Shown: positions 46,523 to 59,220, numbered from the stretch's first letter. The stretch: DNA of 64,000 nt from Liquidambar formosana (GCA_039720395.1 CM077831.1:3018003-3082002); one strand, 5' to 3'. Numbers and translations: made by a program. The notes: a model not told the origin generated them from the letters alone.

Positions 46523-48463
46523 TTTACTAAACATTGAGCATGTTAGTGTATGTCGTAGACTTAATGCAAATTTATTTATGAAGATACCAATAGTCACATC
46601 ATTGCACCAATTGTATGTGCACATACATAGCTGCCTAGAATACCCGTTCAAGAATGATACGCCATTGAATGTGCTAACTACGACTCAATGACAACATAAG
46701 GATGGTGTTTGGTAAACACTTTGTTTCCTAATAGAATCTTAAGTGTTGATGGTAGTAGTTGGCACCTTCGAGACATATCAATTCTTGAATTGTCCATTTA
46801 GACAGTTTAGGAATGTATATCGCTCATCTATTACGTACCCATAGATTTGATACTTTTATAAAAGTTTCGGTTCATTTCCTTAATGTTCTCTGGGTACGAG
46901 GTTAGTGGGGTGATCGAGTAATGGTCACCTTACTAACTTATGTACTTGGAGAACTGTATGGAAATGCTGCCGAAATTTTTATTGAAGTTTCAAATTTGTG
47001 TAGTCACGTAATAGTTGAATGGTATACAATTCTTGAATGGGATAGGACCACCAAACCCTCTCGATACTACATTGTCCATGTCATGCATGCTGAGCACGCG
47101 TTGCATACCTTCATAGTTTTTCATTTGGGAATCTAATTGCATTCCTCCCTAACATGACCATCATTCTTGTTTATTTACTAAACATTCAGCATGTTAGTGT
47201 ATGTCGTAGACTTAATACAAATTTAGTTATGAAGATACCAATAGTCACATCACTGCACCAATTGTATGTGCACATACATAGCTGCCTAGAATACCCGTTC
47301 AAGAATGATACTCCAGTTGAATGTGCTAACTATGACTCAATGACAACACAAGGATGGTGTTTGGTAAACACTTTGTTTCCTAACAGAATCCTAAGTGTTG
47401 ATGGTAGTAGTTGGCACCTTCGAGACGTATCAATTCTTGAATTGTCAATTTGGACAGTTTAGGAATGTATATCGCTCATCTATTATGTACTCATAGATTT
47501 GATACTTTTATAAAAGTTTTGGTTCATTTCCTTAATGTTCTCTGGGTACGAGTTTAGTGGGGTGACCGAGTAATGGTCACCCTACTAATTTACGTACTTG
47601 GAGAACTGTAGGGAAATGCTGCTAAAATTTTTATTGAAGTTTCAAATTTGTGTAGTTACGTAATAGTTGAATGGTATACGATTCCTGAATGGGATAGGAC
47701 CGCCAAACCCTCTCGATACTACATTGTCCATGTCATGCATGCTGAGCACGCGTTGCATACATTCATAGTTTTTCATTTGGGAATCTAATTGCATTCTCCC
47801 CTAACATAACCATCATTCTTGTTTATTTACTAAACATTCAGCATGTTAGTGTATGTCGTAGACTTAATGCAAATTTATTTATGAATATACCAATAGTCAC
47901 ATCACTGCACCAATTGTATGTGCACATACATAGCTGCCTAGAATACCCGTTCAAGAATGATACGCCAGTTGAATGTGCTAACTACGACTCAATGACAACA
48001 CAAGGATGGTGTTTGGTAAACACTTTGTTTCCTAACAGAATCCTAAGTGTTGATGGTAGTAGTTGGCACCTTCGAGACGTATCAATTCTTGAATTGTCCA
48101 TTTGGACAGTTTAGGAATGTATATCGCTCATCTATTACGTACTCATAGATTTGATACTTTTATAAAAGTTTTGGTTCATTTCCTTAATGTTCTCTGGGTA
48201 CGAGGTTAGTGGGGTGACTGAGTAATGGTCACCCTCCTAACTTATGTACTTGGAGAACTGTAGGGAAATGCTGCCGAAATTTTTATTGAAGTTTCAAATT
48301 TGTGTAGTCACGTAATAGTTGAATGGTATACGATTCCTGAATGGGATAAGACCACCAAACCCTCTGAATACCACAATGTCCATGTCATGCATGCTGAGCA
48401 CGCGTTGCATACCTTCATAGTTTTTTATTTGGGATTCTAATTGCATTTTCCCCTACCATAAAC
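46523..48463. repeat. 3 x 651-bp tandem repeat
   Basis: Three nearly identical units start at 46523, 47174 and 47826 (spacings 651, 652), each beginning TTTACTAAACATT. Landmarks are CGTAGACTTAATGCAAATT, GTGATGGTAGTAGTTGGC-like GTTGATGGTAGTAGTTGG, and a palindromic GTGACCGAGTAATGGTCAC. An open frame with the segment HQLYVHIHSCLEYPFKND stays open in units 2 and 3 but is shifted in unit 1. Another frame is open only in unit 1. So coding use is doubtful. The array ends 500 bp before the MULE transposase and may be the expanded subterminal part of that element. Confidence 0.92.
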
Positions 48464-48959
48464 GAACTAACGTTTTATTTTTATTCTTTTCATTTGTAGT
48501 TGGGATTTAGCACAGTTGAAAGTGGTGATTGAACGACCTCAACAGCTATAGGTAATGTACTTATTAGGTCTATTGATACATCATAGTCGTATTTATATTG
48601 CCTTGTTATGTTTATGACAACAACCCCTATATTGTTCTTTTCACATAAAGATATGTTATGCAATTAGGATAATACATTGGATTGTATATACTATACAATA
48701 ATTCATCATAAAAATACTCATATACAGATGCTCAACTAATTTGTTTTCCTTTTGGCGTTTGATTTGTTAATTTATGAACATTAGGTCCTGGTTTGTAAAA
48801 CTAGTTTAGGGTTATTGGCAAATAAATGGGTTCCTAATATGCATAATGTGTTAATTATCAAACCAACTAGTAAGCAATGCAATTATGTGGTTTTGTAGAA
48901 AGTAATTCATCATACACCACATATTCTTGAACACTATATTTGATGAGTTTGATTTGCAA

Positions 48960-51900
48960 ATGTTAGGAATGGCAAATGAATATGAAGATGTTCTGTGTCA
49001 GTTCTATTGGGGGGGACATATATTGGACGACCTCACTCATGGCATAATATATTTTCCCAATGAACCTAAGGTAATGTACGTGGTGCCTCAAATGGCAACA
49101 TTGGGTGAGGTAGTTGATATGCTTCTCCCTCACTTTGTTCAAAACGGGGGAAGTGTTAGATTAAAGTTGATATGCAAAATGCCATCTGTAACAGCAATGG
49201 GCATTAAACACCATAGATTTCCGATCGTCGATGACCGAACTATGCATAGTGCTCTGCGACTCATTGGACGAGCTTACTTGCCTATCAGTCATGTGGATAT
49301 ATATGTTGTGATGGATACGGCCTTAGTGGATGCAACTCCACAATCGTTGCCACAGCCTAGGTCATTCACATGGCTGTTGACACAAGAGAGTCATACCCCA
49401 AATTTTCAACCAACGATGTTAGTTCCTCCTCTACTTGCATCCAACGTGCCTCACTATGGGTACGATATATATCGTAATCCCATTCATATGACTGGTAATA
49501 ATGGCACCGGTCCCAGCACTATTAATGTGTCAACCCCTTCACACACATCTATCCCAATATATCATAATCCTATTCCTATAACTGGTAATGATGGCACCGG
49601 TCCCAGCACTCATCTAGGGTTGAGGTCAACCCCTATGCACACATCTATTCAAATGTCTGACCCGTGCATACCCAATTATACAGAGACACATTATCAGCCC
49701 GATTACCACGATTGGGGAGATGCTCAGCACGTAATGTATAAAAATATGGATGAGGCATATGATGACACCTTACATGGTGGCCCGACTCCGACTGGGGAAA
49801 TTCCTTCGCCCTATGATGAGGAAGATGATGATGATGTTCAACCATGTGGAAGCCCTTATGAAGACAGTATATCTTCAAATGATTCATATGACGAGGATTG
49901 GGATTTAAACTGTGGAAGCCCTAGTGGGGAAATTCCATTGCCAGATAGCAGTCAGCCAATAAATATGCCCATCCCTTACTTTATGGACATTGGTTCAAGT
50001 GAGGATAATTCCATAATGAGGGCCGATATCATACTTCGGGGTGATGTGTGGACGCCAGAGACAAATGAGTTCACAGTTGGGATGTTGTTTCGTGATAAGG
50101 AGACCCTTATATATGCTGTGAAGGTGTACTACACCAATAAGCTTCGGCATTACAGGGTTATCGAATCAACTCCTACCATCTGGGTCTGCAAGTGTGTCTC
50201 TGATTGTAGATGGAGATTGCGTGCCAGTATCAATAAAAGCGGGTACTTTGTAATCAAGAAGTACGAGGGTCCTCACAATTGTCTTCTCACTATAACGGGT
50301 ACAGGCCACAAAAATCTTGATTCAACGCTCATCGCGAAGCATATCATGTCCACTATACGGGTAAGTGCTGTTGTAATTATCTATATTTCAATTTTATATG
50401 TACTCGTTGTAATTGTCAGAACTTCGTGCCTGATATACGATCTACTTCCATAATGCAGGAACACCTTGACATTAAAATAATGGCCATAGTTGACCTCGTA
50501 AAAAAGGAGTTTAACTATACGATCAATTATAAGAAGGCATGGGCAGCTCGGACGAAGGCAATAAGGATGTTGTTTGGAGATTGGGATGAGTCATATAGAC
50601 AGCTGCCCAGGTTTATGTCTGCTTTAAAGGATTCTAATCCAGGAATAATTGCCGTATGGAATAGGATCCGCGCTCAAAATCCTGATGAAGAGTTCATGGA
50701 ATCTGTGTTCTGGGCTTTCGAGCCTGCCATTAATGGATTTAGGCATTGTAGGCCTGTGATCTGCATTGATGGAACACACCTATATGGCAAATACATTGGC
50801 AAAATCCTTATCGCAACTAGCACGACGGCGAAATAATAAAGTATTTCCACTTGCGTTTGCCATTGTTGGGGAGGAGAACGGTAATGCATGGAAATGGTTC
50901 CTTAAAAACCTGTGGCGGCATATTGTTCCTAGACGGGAAGATGTGACCCTAATTTCTGACTGTGCACCTGGAATCCTACATGCTGTTAAGAGAGTGTGGA
51001 CAGAGCCTTGTGAAGGGATTCGTGGCCATCATCGCTATTACATACGACACTTTTGTGCGAACTACTATAAGGCCACAAACAACCTAATCTTGAAGGATTT
51101 CATTTGGCATGCCGCCACTAAATGTCACCAAAGGCGAAAGTTGAATGCGGATCTGCAAAAAATACGCGAACTGGACGAGAAAGCATATACGGAGTTGATG
51201 AAGGAGGACATAACTAAATGGACAATTGCACATGATGGAGGCAAGTGTTGGGGTATTATAACCACCAACGACATTGAGTCATTCAACGGTCTGATGAAGG
51301 GTGCCCGTTCAGTGCCAATCAGTGCATGTGTTCAGCTAACTTTTTATCGCCTTGTCAAGTTCTTTGCTGATCAAGCAGCTGAGGCACGACAAATGCAAAC
51401 TGAGGGTCTTCATTTTCCACGAGATGTGCAAGATAAACTTGACTTATACCAATCAAGGGGCATAACTCATCAAGTGATCCCATATGACTAGTGATTGCTA
51501 TGACTTATAAGTTGTTTAATGTATTCAACGCTCATCGTTTGGTTATGTTTTCCTTTTGTGTGTGTGCGTTTTATTTATTTATTTATCTTTCGGGTGAAAG
51601 TTGACATGCAATATGTTGACACTTTCCTTGTATTACCAGGGACAATCTGGTGTTCAAAGTGACCACCAAGTTCCATAACAATGCTGGGACCAATAGACAG
51701 ACAGTTAAACTTAATATCCCCACCTGTACATGTGGCAAATTGGAAATATTTAAAATTCCTTGTTCGCATATGTTTGCTATGGCGTCGCGTGTCAAAGCTA
51801 CTTGGTTGCCGTTTGTTGCTTCTGAGTATAAAATGGAAGTATACATGCGGGTATGGGACACTAAGTTTGAATCCATTAAGCACCCAGATTATTGGCCAGA

Positions 51901-52093
51901 GTATAATGGACGGACCTTACTCCCATCGAGTACTGGACTGCGACCACCCAAAAGGGGTCGGCCGGAATCTACCTGCATCCGTAATGAAATGGATGTCTCC
52001 AGGCAACGAGGAACAAAGCATTGTACTAACTGTAAGCAACCTGGGCATGATAGACGAAGATGTCCACAGAGGGCTCGTATCGTCCAGGACTAG
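48960..52093 (+). pseudogene. MULE (MuDR-type) transposase gene, damaged
   Basis: Exon 1 runs 48960-50360 (467 codons, ATG MLGMANEY; a second ATG lies at 48969). It has an N-terminal domain and an acidic linker, then the MuDR DNA-binding domain (VGMLFRDKETLIYAVKVYY, VCKCVSDCRWRLRA, YEGPHNC). The intron is 50361-50458 (CGG|GTAAGT, TGCAG|GAACAC), in phase. Exon 2 encodes the DDE transposase: VICIDGTHLYGKYIGK (first Asp), VTLISDCAPGILHA (second Asp), NDIESFNGLMKGAR (Glu region). A frameshift near 50815-50835 (before NNKVFPLAFAIV) breaks it. Exon 3 (51640-52093) carries the SWIM finger CTCGKLEIFKIPCSH and the knuckle CTNCKQPGHDRRRC. Joining exons 2 and 3 at the best sites (51490, 51640) makes a TAG. 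The enzyme would cut and paste MULEs, but this copy is probably inactive, though well preserved. Confidence 0.9.
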
Positions 52094-53190
52094 CGTGCAA
52101 TGTTTATTGGAATGCGGGTTCTTGTTTGTCATTGTAAACATTCGTAATTTCAATTATGGAAGCTATGTTTATTGTAATTGTTATTGTTATTTTTATTTTC
52201 GTCTAGCACTAGTGGTTAATTCATCATTGTAATCGTTATTCTCTTTTATTTACGAAGTTACTCTATTGGAAGGGTCCAAGTGTATTGTCTGTGTGTGCGT
52301 ATAGCTGTGCATATATGTATGTAATGGCACATGTTTTAAGCTACTGTTGGAGCTAGGTTTAGTAGTAATTTATTTAGTATTGTGGACGTTCATATCTATG
52401 GGAAAATTTGTTAAATAAGAAGGAGTTAGATAACTTCTCATGAAATGATGCTTTGCAACATTGGGTGGTTATGGTAGCATTCCATGCTAATTTCGTTTGA
52501 ATATAAACCAACTGTAGCTCAACGGTATTATGATATCAGTTCAATTACTAATTTTCATTTCAAATAGGAGGAAAAAAAATTAAATCAAGTAAAAAAATAC
52601 AGGGTATTAGCATTTAGAAGGTTAGCTAATACGACACATATTTAAGTACTATGTAAGCATTATTTCGACATTTAAAGTCACAGTATTATAGATATTTACA
52701 AATAACGATTCATATTGCATCATGGATCATGTTATACCAATATTGTACATAAAGTTGGGGGAAAAAAAGTCTTCCCTATATTAGGGAAAATATATATGGT
52801 ATGCTTTAAAATGTTTATGAATAAATTAAGCATGTGTGCAATGTATTTAACCCAGTTAAATAATAACAAACAAAAAAATATAAATATAACAAAATCATGT
52901 TTAAATAAACAAGTTTAATAAAAGGTTGCTTGAGGCATATGGCTGATTTGGTACTACGTATCAAGCATTGAGCGCACCTTTGACTATGCATCGACTAGTT
53001 AGTAATGTGCCTAATGGTTGCCCGCCCTTAATTTCATATGTGTTACCACGTTTTTTAAACGCCTCGCCCTAAGTCGCACGTTGAGGCGAGCCTCAGTAGA
53101 GCTTTTTAAACCTATACTAGTTGTGTAGAGAATTTCGTAATCCTTAATTGTTAAGTGATTATAAAATTTATATTATCTATACCATGCATT
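52094..53190. other. AT-rich 3' flank of the MULE transposase
   Basis: No domain is found. A short frame at 52715-52918 is AT-rich and Asn/Lys-heavy. The frame 51681-52232, which overlaps exon 3, is a shadow. Confidence 0.55.
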
Positions 53191-53469
53191 TCATACATAT
53201 AACTTTATTCCATTCATAAAATACGATATAGTTGCCACAATTGGCATATAAACATACGCACACACTTCAATGTTTAACAACAGCGGATTGAGGCAATTTG
53301 GAAGGTAGCTTACAAAGTCGTATAGATCATCATCGTCGGAGAAGTCAGATACCTCGCAATCAGACATTAAACTTGTATCATTAACGATGTTGTTAACAGC
53401 AATTGATGGGTTTGGCAGGTTATGCTTAGCGCATTGGATAGCATGATAACGGTCTAGCCGGCGTTGCAT
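53191..53469 (-). CDS. Unrecognised small frame convergent with the MULE transposase
   Basis: ATG at 53467-53469 opens about 92 codons: MQRRLDRYHAIQCAKHNL, an acidic block SDCEVSDFSDDDDLYDF, then a hydrophobic tail. The same frame continues upstream past a single TGA (53482-53484, where Trp would fit) into a coiled-coil-like segment containing TVQDIKIVCSRLE. So the real gene was longer and may be broken by this one stop. Some MULEs carry a second gene facing the transposase. This could be one (inference), but I recognise no family. Confidence 0.35.
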   Translation of the reverse strand: MQRRLDRYHAIQCAKHNLPNPSIAVNNIVNDTSLMSDCEVSDFSDDDDLYDFVSYLPNCLNPLLLNIEVCAYVYMPIVATISYFMNGIKLYV

Positions 53470-53553
53470 TTGTGCGTTTTCTCATTCAAGTCGTGAGCAG
53501 ACTATCTTGATATCTTGAACTGTGTTCCTTGGTAATTCTGCTGAACGTGCCTT

Positions 53554-56250
53554 AGGATGTCCTGTTTACAAATGGGACCATGCCATATTTTACATTGGGG
53601 TGTGTTCTGTTTAAAACGACCTCGTACAATTTTGATATGTGATTTGTTAGGTGTCACTGTGAATGTGAAATCTGAATCTTATATGAACAATGATGTTGTG
53701 ATTGGATAGTGTTGTGAGTTACGCAGGTTTTTATGATAAATCGATAAATTGGGATGTCCTGTTTACTATCGGGACCATGCCGAATTTCACATTGGGGTTT
53801 GTGCTATTTAAAACAACCTTGTACAATTTTGATATGTGATGTATTAGGTGTCAATATAAAATCTGAATCTTATATCGGTAATGATGTTGTGATTGGACAG
53901 TGTTGTGAGTTACGTATGTTTTTCTAATCAGTCGATAACTTGGGATGTTCTGTTTATAGATGAGAATATGCCTTATTTGTCCTTCGCTCTCGGCCATGAA
54001 ATAAATGGTTAATGTACCATGATTGTTTGTTTTGATTGTTTGAAGGTAATATGAGGAGTATTCAACTGATAAATATATTTGTAGCAACTATTGTATATAT
54101 TGTTTTATTGTTGATCAGAGTTTGAAGGCAAATCCTGGAAAATTCCTAATAGATGCATATGTGACATTATAATTGTTTTATTCAAGTCTCTACACTAATT
54201 TAATGCTTCAATAGGATTGTATTTTTTTCCCCTTTCATTACCCTTCTGTTGTAAAAGACTAATCATGCATAAATTTTAGAATGCACTTAGATTTCTTGCT
54301 TTCATTTCGAGTACGAACTTGATATTACATACCCTCACCATGTCATAGATTGAACCGTAGCCTGAAGATGAAATTAAATGTTTTTATAAAAAACAATTTT
54401 AGATTTGAGGGAAAATAACTACGTAGGCTCTTACTAAGAAAATGCCTCCTCTCTTGCGCAGGCTTGGCTAGACAATTTTACTCATCATAACATTGATGTC
54501 ACTTGCAATCTACGACATGTGGCCATTTTTATTATCGCTATCCTCCTCAAAGTACTGTACGCATGGGAAGGATGTTGGAAATATTGATGCGCTTGAAAAA
54601 TGGAAAAAATTTAGATCATCATTATAGCACCCTCATAAAAAATGGTTATCACCTGTGCATACCACCCGAAAGATCTGCACGAGTCTCAAAAGCTTGCCCT
54701 CCGTTGTATCAGGTATGAATCTTATCAGTTCCAATAGTTTTGCAAATTTTCCCAATATTTTATATCAGTATTTAACTTCTTATGTGACATTCATTCAGTA
54801 TATCATAAAATTGCTTCTCTCGGATCTTGGTAAGTCTTCCTCCTAAAAGTTAAGTTGTGACTTATTAGCTATCATTGTGAAATCTGAATCTTATATGGAT
54901 AATGACGTTGGCATTGGATAGTGATGTAAGATGTACATTTGAGAAATCGATAACTTAGAAAATTGTTATTAACTATGCATACCACCCGAAAGATCTGCAC
55001 GAGTCCCAAAAGTTCGCCCTCTATTGCATCAGGTATGAATCTTATCAGTATCAATATTTTTGCAATTTTTTCCAATATTTGATATCAGTATTTAACCTCT
55101 TATGTGATATATTATTCAGTATATCAGAAAAATGCTTTTCTCAGATATTGATAAGTCTTACTCCTAAAATTTAATCTGTGACTTATTAGTTGTCATTGTG
55201 AAATCTGAATCTTATATGGATAATAACGTTGGCATTGGATAGTGATGTAAGCTGTACATTTAACAAATCGATAACTTAGGATGGAATGTTTAGAGTAAGT
55301 ACTTGTGAAAATAGTAATATGTTACGTTTCTACATATTTAGTTAGTTATTTACATAATAGTTAGATTTAATGGAAGAATAGGTAGTTGAAAGCAATGCAC
55401 CTATTCTTGATAATGAAGAAGTGTACAATTGGGTGAGTATGGACCAATCAACACAAATCAAGTGAAGAATGATTCTGTAGTTGTAATAAAAGGTAAAGTT
55501 GTAGAAAGTTCATGCGCATTTTTTTCTACAATACATAAACATCATTTATGAATTGAAAGTAACAGAGATATTCATTTTATAATATGTAGAAAACATGTCA
55601 GATGAACAGAATGATAAGAATGTTGGTAAACAGTAGCAGGTTGGTATATATGGTGGTATAGAAGAACAACGATTGAGATCGAGATGGTGTTGCTCTTAAT
55701 GAAAGCGGTGAAGATTGGTTAATTTGATATTAATTTATTTGTCAAGTTTAGATAATAGTGATTTTAAATATTTTCCTACTTCCTAAATTAGAAAGTTGAG
55801 CTGTACATGTTCTTTTTGGTCCCATGTCAATAAGTTGGGACACCCTATTTACATACGGGATTATGTCGAATTTTACATTGGATTTTGTTCTACTTAAAAC
55901 GACTTGGTCGAGTTTTGCTATGTGATTTATTAAGTATGTCATTGTGCAATTTGGGTAATGATGTGATTGGATAGTGATATGAGTTATACGAGATTTTTTG
56001 ACAAGTCGACACCTTGGGATGTCATGTTAACAGACGGGATCATGCCTTTCGGTTCATTTGATTTTGTTTAGTTTAAAACGATTTATTACAGTCGTCATAT
56101 CTAATGTATTAGGTATGCTATTGTGAACTCTGCATAATTTTGTGATTGGATATTGATATGAGCTATACCATTTTTCGTTCACACGTCAATTACTTAGGAT
56201 GTCCGGTTTACAACCGAGACCACGCCCGTGGTTATATTTCTTACAATTTA
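53554..56250. repeat. Degenerate ~180-197-bp repeats and a 320-bp duplication
   Basis: The phrase GGGATGTCCTGTTTAC plus GGGACCATGCC, TTTACATTGGGGT and GTGATTGGATAGTG recurs at about 53554, 53751, 53942, 55837, 56016 and 56196. Between them (54661 and 54981) lies a 320-bp direct duplication starting ACCACCCGAAAGATCTGCAC. No coding is seen. The arrays could be the right subterminal part of the MULE, opposite the 651-bp array. Confidence 0.7.
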
Positions 56251-57082
56251 TCTAGAAACAAAAAATATATAAAACATTTAATTGTGATTAATGCAGAGTC
56301 ATGTCATCTAACTTGAAGCTAGTCGAACGTACCCTCTATCATCTTCCCCATTACAACCTTTAGGTAGATTATCAATTCCATTGTATTGTATACCTGATCG
56401 CATGCCGTCTGGACTTGACAGTGTGAATTGGACGAGCCAATTATCCATCACCACATTAAAATTATATTCACAAATATTGAATATTCAATGAATTTTTTTC
56501 TTTTTTGGTTTTTTCTTTGGGGGGGGGAGGAGGGGGTGAGGAAGGAGTGGGTGTTTAAAAGATATAATTTTCTACATTTACCTTGGTTGTTTAAAATTTT
56601 CATAGGAATTGAAGCCGTCAATCATGTATTACATAGCATTCAAAATGAACTTATTTTGTTTTTGATGGCTTCTAAAGGATTCTCTATATATGTTTTCTTT
56701 TACATTGGCTCAAAGTAGGATCATTTTATAGAGGATATTAGGATCCCTGAAAATTGCTTATTTGGCCATTTGTATTAGCTTTTGGGTATTAAGGTAATTT
56801 GATGCTTTTAAATTTCACTTGACATCTTTTAAAGATCTTTTGATAAGTGGTTAAAGAAAGAAATAAATACAAAAAAAAAAAAAAAAATTATAATTGAAAA
56901 AGAGTTTGTAATGCAGCTTTACTTGGTTATCCTGTATACGCAGCTAGATGTCGATGCGGGACGTTCTTTCTTGGGAGTTGGTGATCCCTCGATTTCCCCT
57001 ACATTAGGGAAAAAAAAAATTTAAAAAATACACAAGGAATAATAAAAACCAAATATTTGGAACCCTGAGTATCCCTTTTTTG

Positions 57083-57123
<41 letters not shown>

Positions 57124-57460
57124 TGAATCAAAGACTTTCATTGACTTTAACCTAGAAATATCAATGAACAAAAGGAATTGGCATTATATCATATTTTCAT
57201 GTGTAGTTCAACCACAAAGGGAATTGGCTTTATATAGTAGTATACCTATTATGAATATGTTGGGTTTTTTTCTTTTTTTAAAATAAAAAAAAAGGGGTAA
57301 GAACTTATTGCAATAGTGCAAATGATGTGTAGAGAAATATTTTCTTCACTTTGAACGGATTGGATAGCAAGTGATCTGTGCGGAATTATCTATATATATA
57401 TTGATGTTGCACTCAAAAAAAAAAAAAAAAAAAGTGATGGATTTAATAAGTAATTAAAAA
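56251..57460. other. Intergenic DNA
   Basis: Contains a G-rich run (56517-56545), an A-run near 56870, (TA)n at 57083-57120 and another A-run near 57415. The frame 56428-56718 has no domain. Nothing else is recognised. Confidence 0.6.
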
Positions 57461-58584
57461 GACTAAGGCACCATTTGGTTATACTTATAAAAATAAAAAA
57501 TAAAAATAAAAAAAAGTGATGGAAATGATTGATTTGAGAAAATCATATTTTGGGACCCCAAACAAGGCCTAATGAGAGAGAGCGGGTTGAGTTGGTTCAA
57601 GAAGTTCTTACTTTCATCAGTGATATCTCAGGTGGGGTTGCTGCTAGGGACTTCTAAAAGGCACTAGGAATAAAGGTAGAAAAGCGTAGGCTCTAGTTAA
57701 CAAACAATTTGGGTGGGGTTCAAGAAGTTCTTACTTTCATCAGCGATATCTTAGGTGGAGTTGCTGCTAGGGACTTCTACTTTCGTACCCTGTGCGAGAA
57801 TTTCAATGCATACCTATCCTGGTGGCGCAGATATGGAGTAGAATGGAAACAATTTTTTTTCGAAAATCCATGGGGCATCATATCTATTCTTGCTCTCATC
57901 TTCACAGTGTTACGGACCGTTTATACTGTTCTTTCTTATTATCCTCACTAATCACTGCTTTATTTAATAAGTGTTTTCTCCTACTCGGTGAATTTAAATC
58001 ATGTATGCTGCTAGGAATAAGGGTAGAAAAGCATAGGCTCTATCTATTGTTAAAAATAAATAAATAAAAATAAAAAAATCATGTCTGCTTTTGAATTGTG
58101 TTAAATAATAAGGGCACTTGTCTTTTGGTGTGCTTGGGGGTTTACTCTCGTGTTTTTGGGGTATATTGCTATCTTTCCTTACTAAAATACCCTTTTGTTG
58201 ATAAAAAAATAAATAGTAAATAAATAAAATATGGGCAATACCTTTTTTTTTTTGGGCACTTCTTGTTACATGTCACCTTTCAGACGGGCATCAACTCTAA
58301 AAGGCACCATTAATTTGGAATTTACCCGTAAATAAAAGGTAGAAGAGTAAGCACACAATAATTTAGGGTCGGTCTATTTCCACAATTTTTTTTATTTTTT
58401 TATTTTTTGTTGATAAATCTGCACCTTCCTTGTGTACAAACTAAAAAGACTAAGGCACCATTTGGTTATACTAATAAAAATAAAAAATAAAAATAAAAAT
58501 AAAAGTGATGGAAATGATTGATTTGAGAAAATCATATTTTAGGACCCCAAACAAGGCCTAATGAGAGAGAGCGGGTTGAGGTGG
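57461..58584. repeat. Direct repeat pair flanking the DUF247 fragment
   Basis: 57461-57595 and 58448-58584 are nearly identical: GACTAAGGCACCATTTGG, a (AAAAT)n tract, TGGAAATGATTGATTTGAG, then AACAAGGCCTAATGAGAG. They enclose the DUF247 remnant and smaller duplications (CTAGGAATAA(A/G)GGTAGAAAAG at about 57664 and 58012). This looks like a ~987-bp segmental tandem duplication whose second copy is cut short by the palindrome cluster. Confidence 0.8.
57709..57951 (+). pseudogene. DUF247 protein, C-terminal fragment
   Basis: The frame encodes VLTFISDILGGVAARDF, LCENFNAYLSWWRRYGVEW, FENPWGIISILALIFTVL and RTVYTVLSYY, then stops. The order (LC..N.Y...WRR, then NPW.IIS and a membrane segment, then SYY) is the typical end of plant DUF247 proteins. 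These are membrane-anchored proteins of about 400-550 residues, some of which act in grass self-incompatibility. Only the last ~80 residues are here. A partial copy of the preceding 20 codons (EVLTFISDISGGVAARDF, then TAA) lies at 57600-57657, so the end of the gene was locally duplicated. No start or upstream domain is present, so it is a remnant. Confidence 0.8.
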
Positions 58585-58623
58585 CTTAACAAAATAAATA
58601 AATAAATAAATTTCAGGCCAAAC

Positions 58624-59220
58624 AATCGTGTTGGGCCAACACGAGTTTGGTGTAAATCGTGGTGGCCCAGCACGATTTACACCAAACTCGTGTTGGCCCA
58701 ACACGATTTTCTCGTTTTATGATTCTCTGCCTTTCGGGCTGGCGCGGGATGGGAACTGGGCCAAAATCGTGTTGGCCCAACACGATTTTAGTGTAAATCG
58801 TGGTGGCCCAACACGATTTACACCAAAATCGTGTTGGCCCAACACAAGTTTCTTGTTACGTTTGTTCTCCCTTACAGGCTGCTGTTGAATGGGAAGTGGG
58901 CCAAAATCGTGTTGGCCCAACACGAGTTTTGTCATATGTTTTTTGTATGTGGTACGGGAAGTGGGCCAAAATCGTGTTGGCCTAACACGATTTTTCCTAA
59001 AATCGTGTTGGCCCACCACAATTTACGCGAAAATTAACCTACGGTCCCACATACGGTGCGTATACGGGAGTATAAAAAATGGGCCAAAATCGTGTTAGGC
59101 CACCACGATTTATGGCAAAATCGTGTTGGGCCACCACGATTTTAGGCCTCCAATACATTGCTGTACGGATCAAGCCGGGCGTAGAAATTGGGCTAAAATC
59201 GTGTTGGCCCAACACGATTT
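58624..59220. repeat. Cluster of about twelve short palindromes
   Basis: The core AATCGTGTTGGCCCAACACG (plus ATTTT) is self-complementary over about 23-27 bp. Copies start near 58624, 58654, 58690, 58763, 58795, 58824, 58903, 58968, 58998, 59084, 59116 and 59195. Groups form larger palindromes: 58624-58710 folds with arms of about 43 bp and one or two mismatches, and about 58763-58850 is similar. Spacers often start GGGAAGTGGGCC. Open frames in this stretch (for example with repeated RVGPTRF or GQHDFG) come from translating the repeat. Two more copies lie at 42727-42836. Confidence 0.9.

Noticed and set aside
47154..47462. 102-codon frame in the 651-bp repeat
   Set aside because: Open in two units but frameshifted in the first, with no domain or codon signal. 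Kept only as a note under the repeat.
58628..59098. Many short open frames with repeated GQHDFG / RVGPTRF phrases on both strands
   Set aside because: They arise from the palindromic DNA repeat. The same pattern on both strands and in several frames argues against coding.
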